Below are positions 27,256 through 37,121 of a stretch of 64,000 nucleotides of DNA, one piece after another. Below the pieces are notes generated by a model, which did no database searches, was not told the origin of the DNA, and saw nothing but the letters and a program-made list of their open reading frames with translations. The DNA is from Phyllobacterium bourgognense (lineage in GTDB: Bacteria > Pseudomonadota > Alphaproteobacteria > Rhizobiales > Rhizobiaceae), in NCBI RefSeq assembly GCF_003337575.1, contig NZ_QPJM01000001.1, positions 310,001 through 374,000 of the forward strand, written 5' to 3'. The translations under genes were made by a program, and so were the position numbers. The first letter of the stretch is position 1. Each line of letters begins with the position of its first letter.

Positions 27256-30236
27256 TGACAAGATCCTTCTCAATACTACCTACAGAGACTGGTGCAACGA
27301 TCAGCCTCAACGACATTTCTTTCTTTAAAAAGCGAACAGTGCCATTCGATGCTTGGGATCCGCCCGAAGAAACGGCCCGTGCTGCCGTTCGTTATCTAAA
27401 GCGTCTGGTCGACAATGGCGATGCGTCCTTAGTTCCCCAAGGCGTCGCGGTCACTGCCGACGGCATCGTCTCGCTTCCGATGACTATTGCCAATGCACTT
27501 GCTGTTCCAGTGATAGCGGCGGTGACGTTGACGTTGACGGTAGAGGGGAGAGTGGAAAGCCCCGAAGGGCTTATTCGATTTGTCTGGCAAGACCGGAACA
27601 TGCGCCGCATCACGCCCAATATTGTCGGACCATTCTTAATCGCCAACGGCGAAACAGGTCGCCTCTCCCAGCCAGTATATAACTTGCTAAATGCCATCCG
27701 CGGATACAATGAAACACTTGGTCGATCCGCTGATGAGAGAATTGGGCCGTGGCTGGATGTGCAGAATGCACTTGAGCGAGTTACGGGAGAAAGCGTAAAA
27801 CCCGACCGAACACTGCAGAGCTTGCGCATTTATCAAGCCGGTGCATTCGCGCTTGATGTGCGCGAGGCGGCCGGCGGACCCAAAATCACTCCGGTGTTAA
27901 TGGCTCATTCTATGCGGCAATCTCAGGCAGACGAGATTGATGCGCCGGAGGTAATTGATGGTGAGCAGCTTGGACCGGTCCTCTCGGATCAATTGCCGGA
28001 CAATGATACCGATGCATTGCTGGTCCCAGAGCTGCAGAAGGCCTTTGTCGCGGAGTTCAACCAGAGGACCGGACGGACTGGTCCTGCCTTTGCGCTGGGT
28101 CGCAATTCATTTGTCGTGATTGAACCGGAACTCCAAAGGGCACTTGATGTCGTCAAAGCGGCTCAGCGCGCGCCTGCGGAGGAACGTCGCAGCTTTATCG
28201 CTAATCCACGTTCGTTCTTGGATCGAGAACTTGGAGATTTGTCCGACGAGGCAGGCTCAATCTTTGTCGAGACCCACCAATATTCTGCCCGCGTGCTCGG
28301 ATTAGGCCGTTGGGAAAAACCTACGCTCGACTGGCTTACTAAGCAAAGCACTTCCTGGCTGCCAGAAAAATTTCAACTTGCAATTGGCGATCATAAATTT
28401 GACCTGACGCCAAGCGACGTTGACCACCTGAAGAGCGCAGTGGAACAAGCAACCCACGATTTTGCCGATACACTGGTGTATCAGGATAAAGCGTTAGGAA
28501 CGCTCGAGACGATCGATGCACTCGAAAGTTTGCGTGGCTTTGCTGACGAAGGGCAACCCTTCCCGGACGGCGCTGATGGTCAGCCGCAAACGGATGACGG
28601 CGAGTCAAACGCACCGGTCGACACCGACATATTACTGATCAATGATCACATTGACAGCGTCGGCTTCACTGCCCAGATAGTGCCACGCCGGGCATCCCTA
28701 TTTGAGAATTTTCCAATCGACCTGTTGCGCTCCAATAAACCCAAACCCCATCAAGAAGAGGGCTTTGCTTGGCTTGTTAAGTCTTGGCTATCCGGAACTC
28801 CCGGCGTCCTTCTTGCTGACGATATGGGGTTGGGCAAGACCTTTCAGGCGCTCAGTTTTCTCGCCTGGTTTCGGAGAAATCAACAAGCCGCAGGCGGCAG
28901 GGGCCGTTTATTCGAGGGCCCGATCATAATCGTCGCCCCGACTGCGCTGTTGAGAAACTGGGAAGCTGAAGCCGGGCTGCATCTCGTAGACGACTGTCTT
29001 GGCCAATGTGTAAAGGCCTTTGGTAGTAACCTTGGGCGACTTAGGACGAAAAAGAATGAAGCATGGTCGCCAGAAGACGCATTGGACGTCGATACTCTAC
29101 GTGACGCAGACTGGATTCTGACGACCTATGAGACTTTGGCGACCTATCATCGGTGTTTCGCTCGTGTTCCATATTCAATAGGCGTCTTTGACGAAATGCA
29201 AAAGGTTAAGGCACCCGACACACTAAACACGCATGCTCTCAAGACGTTGAATGTCGATTTTGTCTTGGGAATGACGGGAACGCCAATTGAAAATCGCCTT
29301 GAGGACCTCTGGTGCATCATGGACCGTGTAGGACCAGGGTATTTAGGTGGGCTCCGTGATTTTTCCAGAACCTACAACACCGATAATGCTGCCCTAAAGG
29401 AGCTAAAGGCGAAACTTGACCAGCCAACTGCGAAGCACCCGCCGGTGATGCTGCGTCGAATGAAGCAGGACATCTTAGAAGGCTTACCCACGAAGACGTC
29501 GACCACCTATCCGGTTGCGATGCCAGCTGAACAGGCCGCTGCATACGCGAATGCTGTTTCAGCGGCGAGGCGTGGCGAACGAACAATGGGAGCGATGCTA
29601 AAAGCCATACACGCTTTTCGTGGTATATCGTTGCATCCAAGTGGAGACCGAGGCGTTGATGTTTACGACCCCGTCTCGCGCAAAGCTTGGATCGCAAAGT
29701 CAGCACGTGTCAGCAAGACAATCGATATCCTTTCTGCAGTTCAGATGCGGGGTGAAAAAGCGCTGGTTTTTATAGAAGACCGCGCAATACAGTCCGCGTT
29801 CACGGCAATAATAGCCGCCGAGCTAGGGTTGGACCGCGAGCCCGACATCATTAATGGAGATGTTGCGGGAGCGAAGCGACAAGACGTCGTCGACCGGTTT
29901 CAAGCCTTACCAAAAGGCTTCGATCTATTGATTCTGTCACCCAAGGCTGCAGGCATCGGGCTCACAATTACTGCCGCAAATCATGTGATTCATCTCAGCA
30001 GGTGGTGGAATCCGGCAGTGGAAGACCAATGCAATGATCGTGTTTATCGGATTGGGCAGACGAAACCGGTGACGGTCCACGTGCCAATAGCTGTTCATCC
30101 GGCGTTAGGGGACTCTTCCTTCGACGTCAAGCTCGACGCATTGCTTGACCGCAAGCGCAACTTGTCCCGCGACATGCTTGCTCCGCCGATTACGGACGGC
30201 GATGTGGGAGAATTATTCAACGGTGCGGTGGAATAG
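27255..30236 (+). CDS. zorD: Zorya type I protein ZorD (SNF2-family helicase/nuclease effector)
   Basis: A 993-residue protein. The C-terminal half is an SNF2/Swi2 helicase: Walker A in LLADDMGLGKTFQ near residue 517, the DEAD-box counterpart FDEMQKVKAP near 643, GMTGTPIENRLEDLW, and the second lobe ending ILSPKAAGIGLTITAAN and NDRVYRIGQTKPV. The N-terminal half of about 500 residues has no motif I recognise. In characterised type I Zorya, ZorD is the DNA-degrading effector. The ATG at 27255 shares its A with the zorC stop, so the four genes are one coupled operon. Confidence 0.92.
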   Translation: MTRSFSILPTETGATISLNDISFFKKRTVPFDAWDPPEETARAAVRYLKRLVDNGDASLVPQGVAVTADGIVSLPMTIANALAVPVIAAVTLTLTVEGRVESPEGLIRFVWQDRNMRRITPNIVGPFLIANGETGRLSQPVYNLLNAIRGYNETLGRSADERIGPWLDVQNALERVTGESVKPDRTLQSLRIYQAGAFALDVREAAGGPKITPVLMAHSMRQSQADEIDAPEVIDGEQLGPVLSDQLPDNDTDALLVPELQKAFVAEFNQRTGRTGPAFALGRNSFVVIEPELQRALDVVKAAQRAPAEERRSFIANPRSFLDRELGDLSDEAGSIFVETHQYSARVLGLGRWEKPTLDWLTKQSTSWLPEKFQLAIGDHKFDLTPSDVDHLKSAVEQATHDFADTLVYQDKALGTLETIDALESLRGFADEGQPFPDGADGQPQTDDGESNAPVDTDILLINDHIDSVGFTAQIVPRRASLFENFPIDLLRSNKPKPHQEEGFAWLVKSWLSGTPGVLLADDMGLGKTFQALSFLAWFRRNQQAAGGRGRLFEGPIIIVAPTALLRNWEAEAGLHLVDDCLGQCVKAFGSNLGRLRTKKNEAWSPEDALDVDTLRDADWILTTYETLATYHRCFARVPYSIGVFDEMQKVKAPDTLNTHALKTLNVDFVLGMTGTPIENRLEDLWCIMDRVGPGYLGGLRDFSRTYNTDNAALKELKAKLDQPTAKHPPVMLRRMKQDILEGLPTKTSTTYPVAMPAEQAAAYANAVSAARRGERTMGAMLKAIHAFRGISLHPSGDRGVDVYDPVSRKAWIAKSARVSKTIDILSAVQMRGEKALVFIEDRAIQSAFTAIIAAELGLDREPDIINGDVAGAKRQDVVDRFQALPKGFDLLILSPKAAGIGLTITAANHVIHLSRWWNPAVEDQCNDRVYRIGQTKPVTVHVPIAVHPALGDSSFDVKLDALLDRKRNLSRDMLAPPITDGDVGELFNGAVE

Positions 30237-30339
30237 TTAAATGCGGCGAGCTACCAAACGAGTGCTGCTGACCATCCGTTTTAATTTGGGCCTGGCCAAA
30301 AACCCAAAACTTATCATTAGTGAGAGCACTGCATTCTGA

Positions 30340-30675
30340 TTAATCACCTTGAAGATAAAACTCTTTTCTCAGCGCCGCATACGCAGTTTCTTCGTCCTTA
30401 AAAGCGCCATAAAATTGCTGGCTAAGCCCTGTCATATGGTGTCCGGAGAAAAGGATCACGAGAACCGGAGTTGTTTCCGCTTCGGCGGCCGCATTGCAAA
30501 AATAGATTGCTGTTGTGTGCTCACCTTGGTTTTCGAATTCACGCTCCAGAAACTTATCCTGATCAATTTCACATTCGAGCTCGGAGTGGGCGACTGCGAG
30601 GCCAACAGGATTAGCGGCGCCGTCGGAGTAGATGGACCAAGCCAGATCTTCCAATTTCTTGTGGTCAATCAGCAC
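30340..30675 (-). CDS. Hypothetical protein downstream of the composite R-M operon
   Basis: A 111-residue acidic protein (GTG start, MLIDHKKLEDLAWSIYSDG; later VLVILFSGHHMTGLSQQF and AALRKEFYLQGD). No transmembrane segment or known motif is visible. It lies 118 bp downstream of the RelE/UvrD helicase gene on the same strand and converges with zorD, so it could be the last gene of the restriction operon or an independent small gene. Confidence 0.5.
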   Translation of the reverse strand: MLIDHKKLEDLAWSIYSDGAANPVGLAVAHSELECEIDQDKFLEREFENQGEHTTAIYFCNAAAEAETTPVLVILFSGHHMTGLSQQFYGAFKDEETAYAALRKEFYLQGD

Positions 30676-30793
30676 AACGGGGGTTCCCTTTGAATCGAGT
30701 TAAATTTGTTGGAATGCCATAGCGTGCAACGCAAATCTCGTTTCGATAGACCCGGACAATCGTCGGCTGGCTCGCATTGCGTTGTCGGCCAAG

Positions 30794-32887
30794 TCAGAGC
30801 AAGTCAGCGATAAACTCAGAGGCTGGCGTTACGCCGGAAATAAAGAGCCTATCCCTAGCACGCGTGGCGGCCACGTAAAGTAGCTGCCTTTCGGTCGCGA
30901 TAACCTCGTCCAGCTCAAATTCATCAGCAACATCGGCAACGCGGGGGGCGAAGGGTAGGACGGCTTCGTCGCATGCGATGACGGCGACAGCGCGAAATTC
31001 CAGTCCCTTTGCCAGATGCATGATGCCCACCAATGCAATGTCCTCCTTGGGACTGCCTGTCGAGACAGTTCGGCGAGCTAAGCCTGCCTCGTCAGCGACG
31101 GCGCGGGCGCGCGCAAGCTGATCATCAGAACGGACGAAAATAGCAATCTCGGCGGGAGAAATGCCGTCAACTATCGCAGACTTGATGAAGGCTGCAGCTA
31201 CTTCACGCTCATGATCCTCATCGTCGGCAACCAGTATAATCGGCTCGATGCCCTCAAAAACGGAAATAGTGCCTTGACGGTCATCTTCAAGGCCATCCAC
31301 GTCCCTTATTGCCCGCGGTAGGAGCCGGTCTGCCATTTGGCGGATCTGTTGTGAGGTGCGATAGTTCACCTTCAGCGTGGACGATCGGCCTCTAACGTCG
31401 ATACCCAGTCCTCGCCACGAAAAGGGCTGCTGGAAAATGCGCTGACCTATATCGCCCGCAAAGAAAAGTGCATCTGAATGGTGGGGTGCGATTGCTGCCA
31501 GAAAGCGCAGTTCAGCCACTCCCAGATCCTGCGCTTCGTCGACAACAATATTAGTGAAGGGCTTTTCAACCCTTGATGCATACGTATCCGTAAGGGTCTC
31601 GAACAACGACGCAGGAGTGAACAGCGCCTTTTGCTTGAGTGCACCGCGGACGCGATCAAAGACTTGCCACAGCTCTTCTCGTTGGCGCATTCCGAGACGG
31701 TTCTTGCGTCCCATGCGCGGAACCTGACTATAAGCCTCTAAATCAGCGATACGCCACGCATCTATAACGTTTTCCCATTCCGACACCAAAAAACGCAGGG
31801 AATAGTCCCGAGTGTTGGTATCTTGTGCCGCCCTTTCGATCATTTTTCGAACGATCTCGCGGCGGGCAATATGAGCCTTCCTCCCAGTAGCGAGCGCAAA
31901 CAGTTCTTCGGCTATTTCGCGGAAAGAGGAGACATTAACTTTACCTTCGATTTCCGAGTGCCCGCCGCTTAAGATCGCCAGCTTGTGCTCGAGTGCATGG
32001 GCAAGGGGGGCCGAGAACGTGGTCAGGAGCACTTGCGCTTGACGATCTTGCCGCAATATACGCAGAGCCCGGTGGAGCGCTACCACTGTCTTCCCTGTGC
32101 CAGCTGAACCCATCACCCGTGCCGGCCCTGAATAGTCACGCTCGACAATTCCGCGCTGAAGCGGATGCAGAAAGACCGCCCACTTTTCAAACGGCGCATC
32201 CAGTGCTGCCCGTAGTTCGTCATGTCCTTCCAGCACGCGGAACCGGCGCATCGTATCCGGATGTGCCATCGGATCTGCTACAGGGGTGGCTGCCGGAACC
32301 AAGATACCTGTCGCGGCATACTCGAGCAAAGACTCGGCTGCTTCCTGCGGCAAATGCACAGCCAGGGCGAAAAAGGAGTCTTCTGTTGCCTTGGCAACGT
32401 CGCCCAACCAGTCTTGTGGGACACCGACGGACAGCAGATTGTCGGGAGTAAGTTTTGCGAAGATCGCCGGCGGGGGAATCGTCCGATCGAGCGGCGCGGT
32501 GTCGAACGGCAAACTAGCCTGCCCGGCCTCTCTCGGGCTCTGCGTGATTTTATCTAGGCGCTCCCGAACTTCGACGATCTGCATTGCGCCCGTCGCCGGG
32601 TGCGTTTCGATCCGTCGTCGCTCCGCCCATTTATAAGCATCATCGTGGTGGTCGACATATGCAAGCATAATGCTAGCACCCACTTTATGAACTATGATGC
32701 GAATGTCGCGGCTAACTCTAATGGACCAAAAGTTTAGATCCTTCGACTTGTCTATTCTGTGAAACTGTAAGCCGGGTTGGTCTGGGTTCGCCTGAATGTC
32801 GAACGCCGTCAACTTCACTTGCTTCTGCTCATCATTGGTGAGCTTTGATAGCGCAGCAGTAAAGCTATCCGCCAGGATTGTAGTCAT
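30794..32887 (-). CDS. UvrD/Rep-like superfamily 1 helicase with N-terminal RelE/ParE-like domain
   Basis: A 697-residue protein. Residues 1-95 (ADSFTAALSKLTNDEQKQV, LQFHRIDKSKDLNFWSIRVS, RIIVHKVGASIMLAYVDHHDDA) have the pattern of RelE/ParE-family toxins. Residues about 240-690 are an SF1A helicase: Q-like region, Walker A GSAGTGKT, Walker B IVVDEAQDL, GDIGQRIF, NYRTSQQIRQM, MHLAKGLEFRAVAVIACD and YVAATRARDRLF. Its ATG overlaps the preceding stop by 4 nt, so it belongs to the same operon as the methyltransferase and restriction genes. The likely job is DNA unwinding during restriction, with the RelE-like part a possible RNase or protein-interaction module. The functional reading is inference. 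Confidence 0.85.
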   Translation of the reverse strand: MTTILADSFTAALSKLTNDEQKQVKLTAFDIQANPDQPGLQFHRIDKSKDLNFWSIRVSRDIRIIVHKVGASIMLAYVDHHDDAYKWAERRRIETHPATGAMQIVEVRERLDKITQSPREAGQASLPFDTAPLDRTIPPPAIFAKLTPDNLLSVGVPQDWLGDVAKATEDSFFALAVHLPQEAAESLLEYAATGILVPAATPVADPMAHPDTMRRFRVLEGHDELRAALDAPFEKWAVFLHPLQRGIVERDYSGPARVMGSAGTGKTVVALHRALRILRQDRQAQVLLTTFSAPLAHALEHKLAILSGGHSEIEGKVNVSSFREIAEELFALATGRKAHIARREIVRKMIERAAQDTNTRDYSLRFLVSEWENVIDAWRIADLEAYSQVPRMGRKNRLGMRQREELWQVFDRVRGALKQKALFTPASLFETLTDTYASRVEKPFTNIVVDEAQDLGVAELRFLAAIAPHHSDALFFAGDIGQRIFQQPFSWRGLGIDVRGRSSTLKVNYRTSQQIRQMADRLLPRAIRDVDGLEDDRQGTISVFEGIEPIILVADDEDHEREVAAAFIKSAIVDGISPAEIAIFVRSDDQLARARAVADEAGLARRTVSTGSPKEDIALVGIMHLAKGLEFRAVAVIACDEAVLPFAPRVADVADEFELDEVIATERQLLYVAATRARDRLFISGVTPASEFIADLL

Positions 32888-33705
32888 AACGTTCCACGGT
32901 CTGCTACGTAATCATCGATCGACGGCCAAGCGAAGGCACAACCAGAACTGAAATAGTAGCGATCCTTGAGGTAGTTGAGGTCAGTTTGCCAATCACGAAC
33001 TGCTTCAGAACTTCCGTTGCGCCGTCGTGCATTCCTCATGAAAGCAGCAATCGATTCAGCCATCTTCCACAGACGTGTGCAACTCCCGGTATCACCCCAC
33101 TCGTTACGGTATTTTATTGAAAAAACGGTTGGAACCGGTTGAGCCAATACGTTGTCCAGAATGCGTTGACGAGCGGAGCTGGTTAAATCAGATGTCGCCC
33201 CGACCCGGTATCCTGCATATCCCAAAAGCCCGACCTCTAGCCAATTCTTGGTCGTCAATTGGCCGTTTCCATTGATGGCGTGCCCAGATGGCCAAACGAA
33301 TGCGTCGGATGTCGAGTCGTAAAATGCGCCTCTGGCGATCCATTCAAGGCGGATCGCTTCAATGATGCAATGAGACGCCTCCATATCATCATTAGGACCA
33401 GCGCGCTGAATAAATGACCGACAATTTTGGTAGACGTCAGCGAGTCGCTCGATCGACATTGTTGGCAGGTTTGCAATGATAGGAGGGCGCGCAAGTGCAA
33501 GTTCGACATCCACAACGCGGCAATGGACTTTTTCGTATCCGGATTCTGACATGTCGATAAAGAAAACCCTCGCGCTCGCGTAAACTGCATAGACTCTTTT
33601 TTTATAGACAATCCCAAAGCCACCATCCGGCAATTCCCGTATCGGCCGGTTGTTCAACACTTCGATTAGATCATTGTCCTTTCGAACCTCTACATCGATC
33701 GACAT
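32884..33705 (-). CDS. Unknown protein of the composite R-M operon
   Basis: A 273-residue protein starting MSIDVEVRKDNDLIEVLN directly after the methyltransferase stop (TAAATG) and overlapping the helicase ATG by 4 nt. The first 70 residues look beta-rich (GGFGIVYKKRVYAVYASARVFFI). A conserved-looking middle contains WLEVGLLGYAGYRVG. I recognise no family and no catalytic motif. Coupling to both neighbours argues that it is a component of the system, perhaps a specificity or adaptor subunit. Confidence 0.75.
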   Translation of the reverse strand: MSIDVEVRKDNDLIEVLNNRPIRELPDGGFGIVYKKRVYAVYASARVFFIDMSESGYEKVHCRVVDVELALARPPIIANLPTMSIERLADVYQNCRSFIQRAGPNDDMEASHCIIEAIRLEWIARGAFYDSTSDAFVWPSGHAINGNGQLTTKNWLEVGLLGYAGYRVGATSDLTSSARQRILDNVLAQPVPTVFSIKYRNEWGDTGSCTRLWKMAESIAAFMRNARRRNGSSEAVRDWQTDLNYLKDRYYFSSGCAFAWPSIDDYVADRGTL

Positions 33706-36678
33706 TTACACTCCAAAAACCTTGAGCACCTCATCCCCAAAATGGTTGATCACTTTGACAGCAATTCTTCCTGTTGACGGTTTTTGAAACGGCCGCGAAG
33801 TATCGGAATAAAGCGTCTCCCATGCCCCTTCGTCAATCTCGGCCTTAAGCGCTGTTTTGAGCGACTTGTAAGGGTCGTTCGCGCCGAGGAAATAAGCGTG
33901 TCGAACGAAGAAGCTCTCTTCGTCATAGTCGGTATCGATGAACCAAGCGGCGATACCCTTCACATCGTCGGAGCGGATCTCACCGGTCGACGGATCGAAG
34001 ATGTCGACCCCCATGACCTTCACCTGCAGTTCGCCGTCGGACGTTTCGATCAGATCGACGTCCGGCTCGCCGAACACTACGAAGAGGTTGCCTTTACCGG
34101 TATTCTTTAGATCCTCCGCCATTTGAAGATCGGGATTCATGCGAGCTTTCAGAATCGCAAGCGGACCCAACCGATTAAGGTCACTTGCCTGGGCTTCGAA
34201 GTTGAAGGCGCAGGCGATCAAAGCATCGAACCGGGCATCAGAAGCCTCGCGAGCGGCCGCCGTGATTTGGCTGCGCGTTAGAGTGCCGAATTCCGGACCG
34301 ATCAGTATTCCAGCGCGCTTCTCGCGACCGTCGCCGTCGGTGTAGCGGGCTTCGGCCGCCAACCAGTTGCCAGGCCAAGGCTCGACGGAGTTGAAGCGGA
34401 TCGTATCGCGCTTTTCCTGTTGGTGAACGCCGGCGGAGCGCAGATGGTCGAGCACCATCTGGCCGAAGTCCTGGTCCGGCACGTTGTTTGGGGCCGGCTG
34501 CATCGTGCCATTCGCCGCTGAGAGCTCTATTCCGAGCGTTTCGTCACGCGCGGTGACGACCCGATGCGGCGACAAGCTCTCGACTGTGAATGGACCTGCT
34601 ACGCGCACCTTGTTCTTATCCTCGTAAGGGCGATCGTAGAGCATCTCTACGTCGGCCGCGCGAGCGATTGAGGCGTCGATCTCCCTCTGCCGCGCAATGC
34701 GGCCCTTCCACCAGCTAGTGTGGAGCTCACGCACATGGGCACCGACCAGAGCCGCCTTGGCGGCGCCTTCTTTGCTATCCAGCCACTGGTCGAAATCGCG
34801 CGGCATTTCCCACTCCTCGAATCCCGTTGCGAGCTCCTCGTTCAGCTCGCGTCGCAGCGGCTCCAGAACCTCCTGCCACTTCTCCCAGATCACATCGATC
34901 TCGGCATTGTTGGCGATCGATTTTAGCGTTATGTGAGGCGCGCGCTCATAGACAAATCCCTGGCGAATGTCACCAGAGGTGGGGGTCTGCGGTTGGATCT
35001 TTCCCGAGACCTTCTGCTCGTGCGCTCGGCCATCAGTGCTGTCAGCCAGCAAGTAGTATGGATAACGAGCCGACATTAGCCGCGTGCGGGCGAGTGCCAG
35101 CGCTACGCGTGATGTATCAACGGTGATCCAACGCCGGCCCCATTGCTCGGCTACCGTCGCTGTCGTGCCGGAGCCGCAGGTCGGGTCGAGCACGAGATCA
35201 CCTGGATCAGTGGTCATCAGAATGCAGCGTTGGATGACTAGCGGGTTCGTTTGCACAACGTATGTCTTTTCTGCGCCGAATCCTGAAGTGACTGTGTCAT
35301 CCCAAGTGTTATTGAAGGGGATGGCTGGAAAATCGTCGATATATCGAACATAAGAAGGAGTGTTTCCGATCGCGATTATTCGGTTTGCGGTTAGCAATCG
35401 ACCCATCCCAGATCGGCTTGTTTTCCACCCGCTTGCCTTTGGCGAGAAGGTTCGCCCATTCAATTCGAAGTCGAAAAATTGAGGGCCACCCGAACTCTGA
35501 GACGTAAGTTGATCCCCACGGAACACCCTAGATCCAATAGGAGGCGCCTCGAAGTCACTTCGTGTTGCTCGACGCCGAGCGCCACTGGCATCCTCGATGC
35601 TGGTGTATTGTCCGCCGCCCTCGCCACCCGCCGTCTTGCGCCTATAGAGTTGGCGGTATTTGATCGCACTTCTTCGCTTCGAATACCAAATAACATAGTC
35701 GACCACAGAGGCTAAGACATCTGTCCCGCCTGATGGGCTACCAGCACCTGTCGTTTTCTTGAAAGGTATCAAGGAGACGAAGTTCTCATCACCAAAAATC
35801 TCGTCCATTAACGCCCTGACCCGGTGCACATTCTCGTCGCTAATCTGGACGAAGATGGAGCCCGACTCCGATAGAAGCTCGCGCGCGACCATGAGCCGGT
35901 CGCGCAGATAGGTGAGATAGGAGTGGATGCCATCCTTCCAGGTGTCGCGAAAGGCCTTCACCTGTTCCGGCTCTCGGGAGACATCCTCCTTCTTACCGTC
36001 CTTTACGTCGCGCGACTGTGTTGAGACCTGCCAGTTTGAATTGAACTTTATGCCGTAGGGCGGGTCGAAGTAGATACATTGCACCTTCCCGCGCATTGCT
36101 TCGCGTTCGGCGAGGCTTGCCATCACCTGCTGCGAGTCGCCCAGAATGAAGCGGTTCGTCCAATGCTGCGAATGCTGGTAGAATTCGGCGCGCGCTTCTG
36201 GATTAGTCAGCCCGTTGAAATCGGCGAAGAGATCTGGCGCGTCGGTCTGGGTTTCACGGCGCGCATCCGAACGGCGCTTGAGATCGTCGATGATCGCTTT
36301 CGGGTGCACCTTTTCCTGCACGTAGATCGCCGGCGCATTGACCACGAGATCCGACCAGTCCTGTGTGTCCTTTCCGCGCCATACGAGCTGGGCGTCACCG
36401 AGCTCGAGCTCGCCGGTCTCGGCGAGCTTCCTCATCTGATCCTTTGTGATCCTGATCTTCGCGCCGTTCCAGACGATCTGCGGATCAAGATCACAGTCGC
36501 GTTCCCTGCTCGCTCCTTTTGCAAGCGGCCGCGGGCGGGGCAAGCTCAAAGCGCGCTCCGTGTCACCCAGCAATTCTGCCTGCTGCTCGAACAGCGATGC
36601 CATCTCGGCAGTGGGCACATTAATGCGCCGCGCGGTGCCATGGGTTAGTGCATCTATTTCGCGTGGCGATTTTGCCAT
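33706..36678 (-). CDS. Type III-like site-specific DNA methyltransferase (Mod-like, adenine-N6/cytosine-N4)
   Basis: A 990-residue protein. Motif IV (CIYFDPPYGIKFN, near residue 205) precedes motif I (VLDPTCGSGTTATVAEQWGR, near 498), the beta-class order of type III Mod enzymes. The target recognition region lies between them. A long C-terminal part of about 450 residues is larger than in classical Mod (about 650). The DPPY motif indicates amino methylation of adenine or cytosine. I use the ATG at 36678, which overlaps the previous gene's stop as TGATG; a longer frame from 36792 would lie inside that gene. Protection of host DNA for the restriction helicase three genes upstream is the natural role. 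Confidence 0.9.
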   Translation of the reverse strand: MAKSPREIDALTHGTARRINVPTAEMASLFEQQAELLGDTERALSLPRPRPLAKGASRERDCDLDPQIVWNGAKIRITKDQMRKLAETGELELGDAQLVWRGKDTQDWSDLVVNAPAIYVQEKVHPKAIIDDLKRRSDARRETQTDAPDLFADFNGLTNPEARAEFYQHSQHWTNRFILGDSQQVMASLAEREAMRGKVQCIYFDPPYGIKFNSNWQVSTQSRDVKDGKKEDVSREPEQVKAFRDTWKDGIHSYLTYLRDRLMVARELLSESGSIFVQISDENVHRVRALMDEIFGDENFVSLIPFKKTTGAGSPSGGTDVLASVVDYVIWYSKRRSAIKYRQLYRRKTAGGEGGGQYTSIEDASGARRRATRSDFEAPPIGSRVFRGDQLTSQSSGGPQFFDFELNGRTFSPKASGWKTSRSGMGRLLTANRIIAIGNTPSYVRYIDDFPAIPFNNTWDDTVTSGFGAEKTYVVQTNPLVIQRCILMTTDPGDLVLDPTCGSGTTATVAEQWGRRWITVDTSRVALALARTRLMSARYPYYLLADSTDGRAHEQKVSGKIQPQTPTSGDIRQGFVYERAPHITLKSIANNAEIDVIWEKWQEVLEPLRRELNEELATGFEEWEMPRDFDQWLDSKEGAAKAALVGAHVRELHTSWWKGRIARQREIDASIARAADVEMLYDRPYEDKNKVRVAGPFTVESLSPHRVVTARDETLGIELSAANGTMQPAPNNVPDQDFGQMVLDHLRSAGVHQQEKRDTIRFNSVEPWPGNWLAAEARYTDGDGREKRAGILIGPEFGTLTRSQITAAAREASDARFDALIACAFNFEAQASDLNRLGPLAILKARMNPDLQMAEDLKNTGKGNLFVVFGEPDVDLIETSDGELQVKVMGVDIFDPSTGEIRSDDVKGIAAWFIDTDYDEESFFVRHAYFLGANDPYKSLKTALKAEIDEGAWETLYSDTSRPFQKPSTGRIAVKVINHFGDEVLKVFGV

Positions 36679-37118
36679 CAGTCTTGTTCCCCCAGGACCG
36701 CATCCACGGCGCGCTCGGAACGCGAGGCCCTCGTAGTGAGCCAGTCGCCCATCGCTGGCCAGTTGTCTTCCGCAAAACAATTCACCCGCCAAATAGAACC
36801 GAGACGCGGCCCTTCTGAGCGCTGTTCCGGTCGCAATCTCAGTTTCGCTTTCAGCATGGCGAAGTGCGGACCAAGGCGCTCATCGACCTCGATCGCGCCG
36901 AGTTTCTCGTTGCGGCCGAAGAACACGCCAACGAGATCTTGCTGGGGTAACACATACATGGTGATGACCATCTCGAGGTGGAGAAGCCCACGTTGCCAAA
37001 ACCATTGTCCATGCTTCCCCCGAACAGCCTTCTCGTCGGGATGGCGTTGATCAAACAATGTCCAAAACAAGCGATGTGGCCATTCAGCGGCCCGATGAGA
37101 GGGAAGATAGTCTGTCAA
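36678..37118 (-). CDS. DUF4268-like protein between DUF262 and methyltransferase genes
   Basis: A 146-residue protein: FWTLFDQRHPDEKAV, then LHLEMVITMYVLPQQDLVGVFF, an IEVDERLGPHF region and a C-terminal helix LTTRASRSERAVDAVLG. The layout resembles DUF4268, often found with restriction-modification genes. The start is probably TTG at 37118, since GGCGGAG lies 6-8 nt upstream inside the end of the DUF262 gene, and no suitable ATG exists. Gap to the previous stop is 3 nt and the stop overlaps the methyltransferase ATG. Confidence 0.7.
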   Translation of the reverse strand: MTDYLPSHRAAEWPHRLFWTLFDQRHPDEKAVRGKHGQWFWQRGLLHLEMVITMYVLPQQDLVGVFFGRNEKLGAIEVDERLGPHFAMLKAKLRLRPEQRSEGPRLGSIWRVNCFAEDNWPAMGDWLTTRASRSERAVDAVLGEQD

Positions 37119-37121
37119 TGT

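Noticed and set aside
22891-30236. Flagellar MotA/MotB motor genes or type II Zorya
   Set aside because: The ZorA tail, ZorC and SNF2 ZorD identify type I Zorya; there is no HNH ZorE and no flagellar gene.
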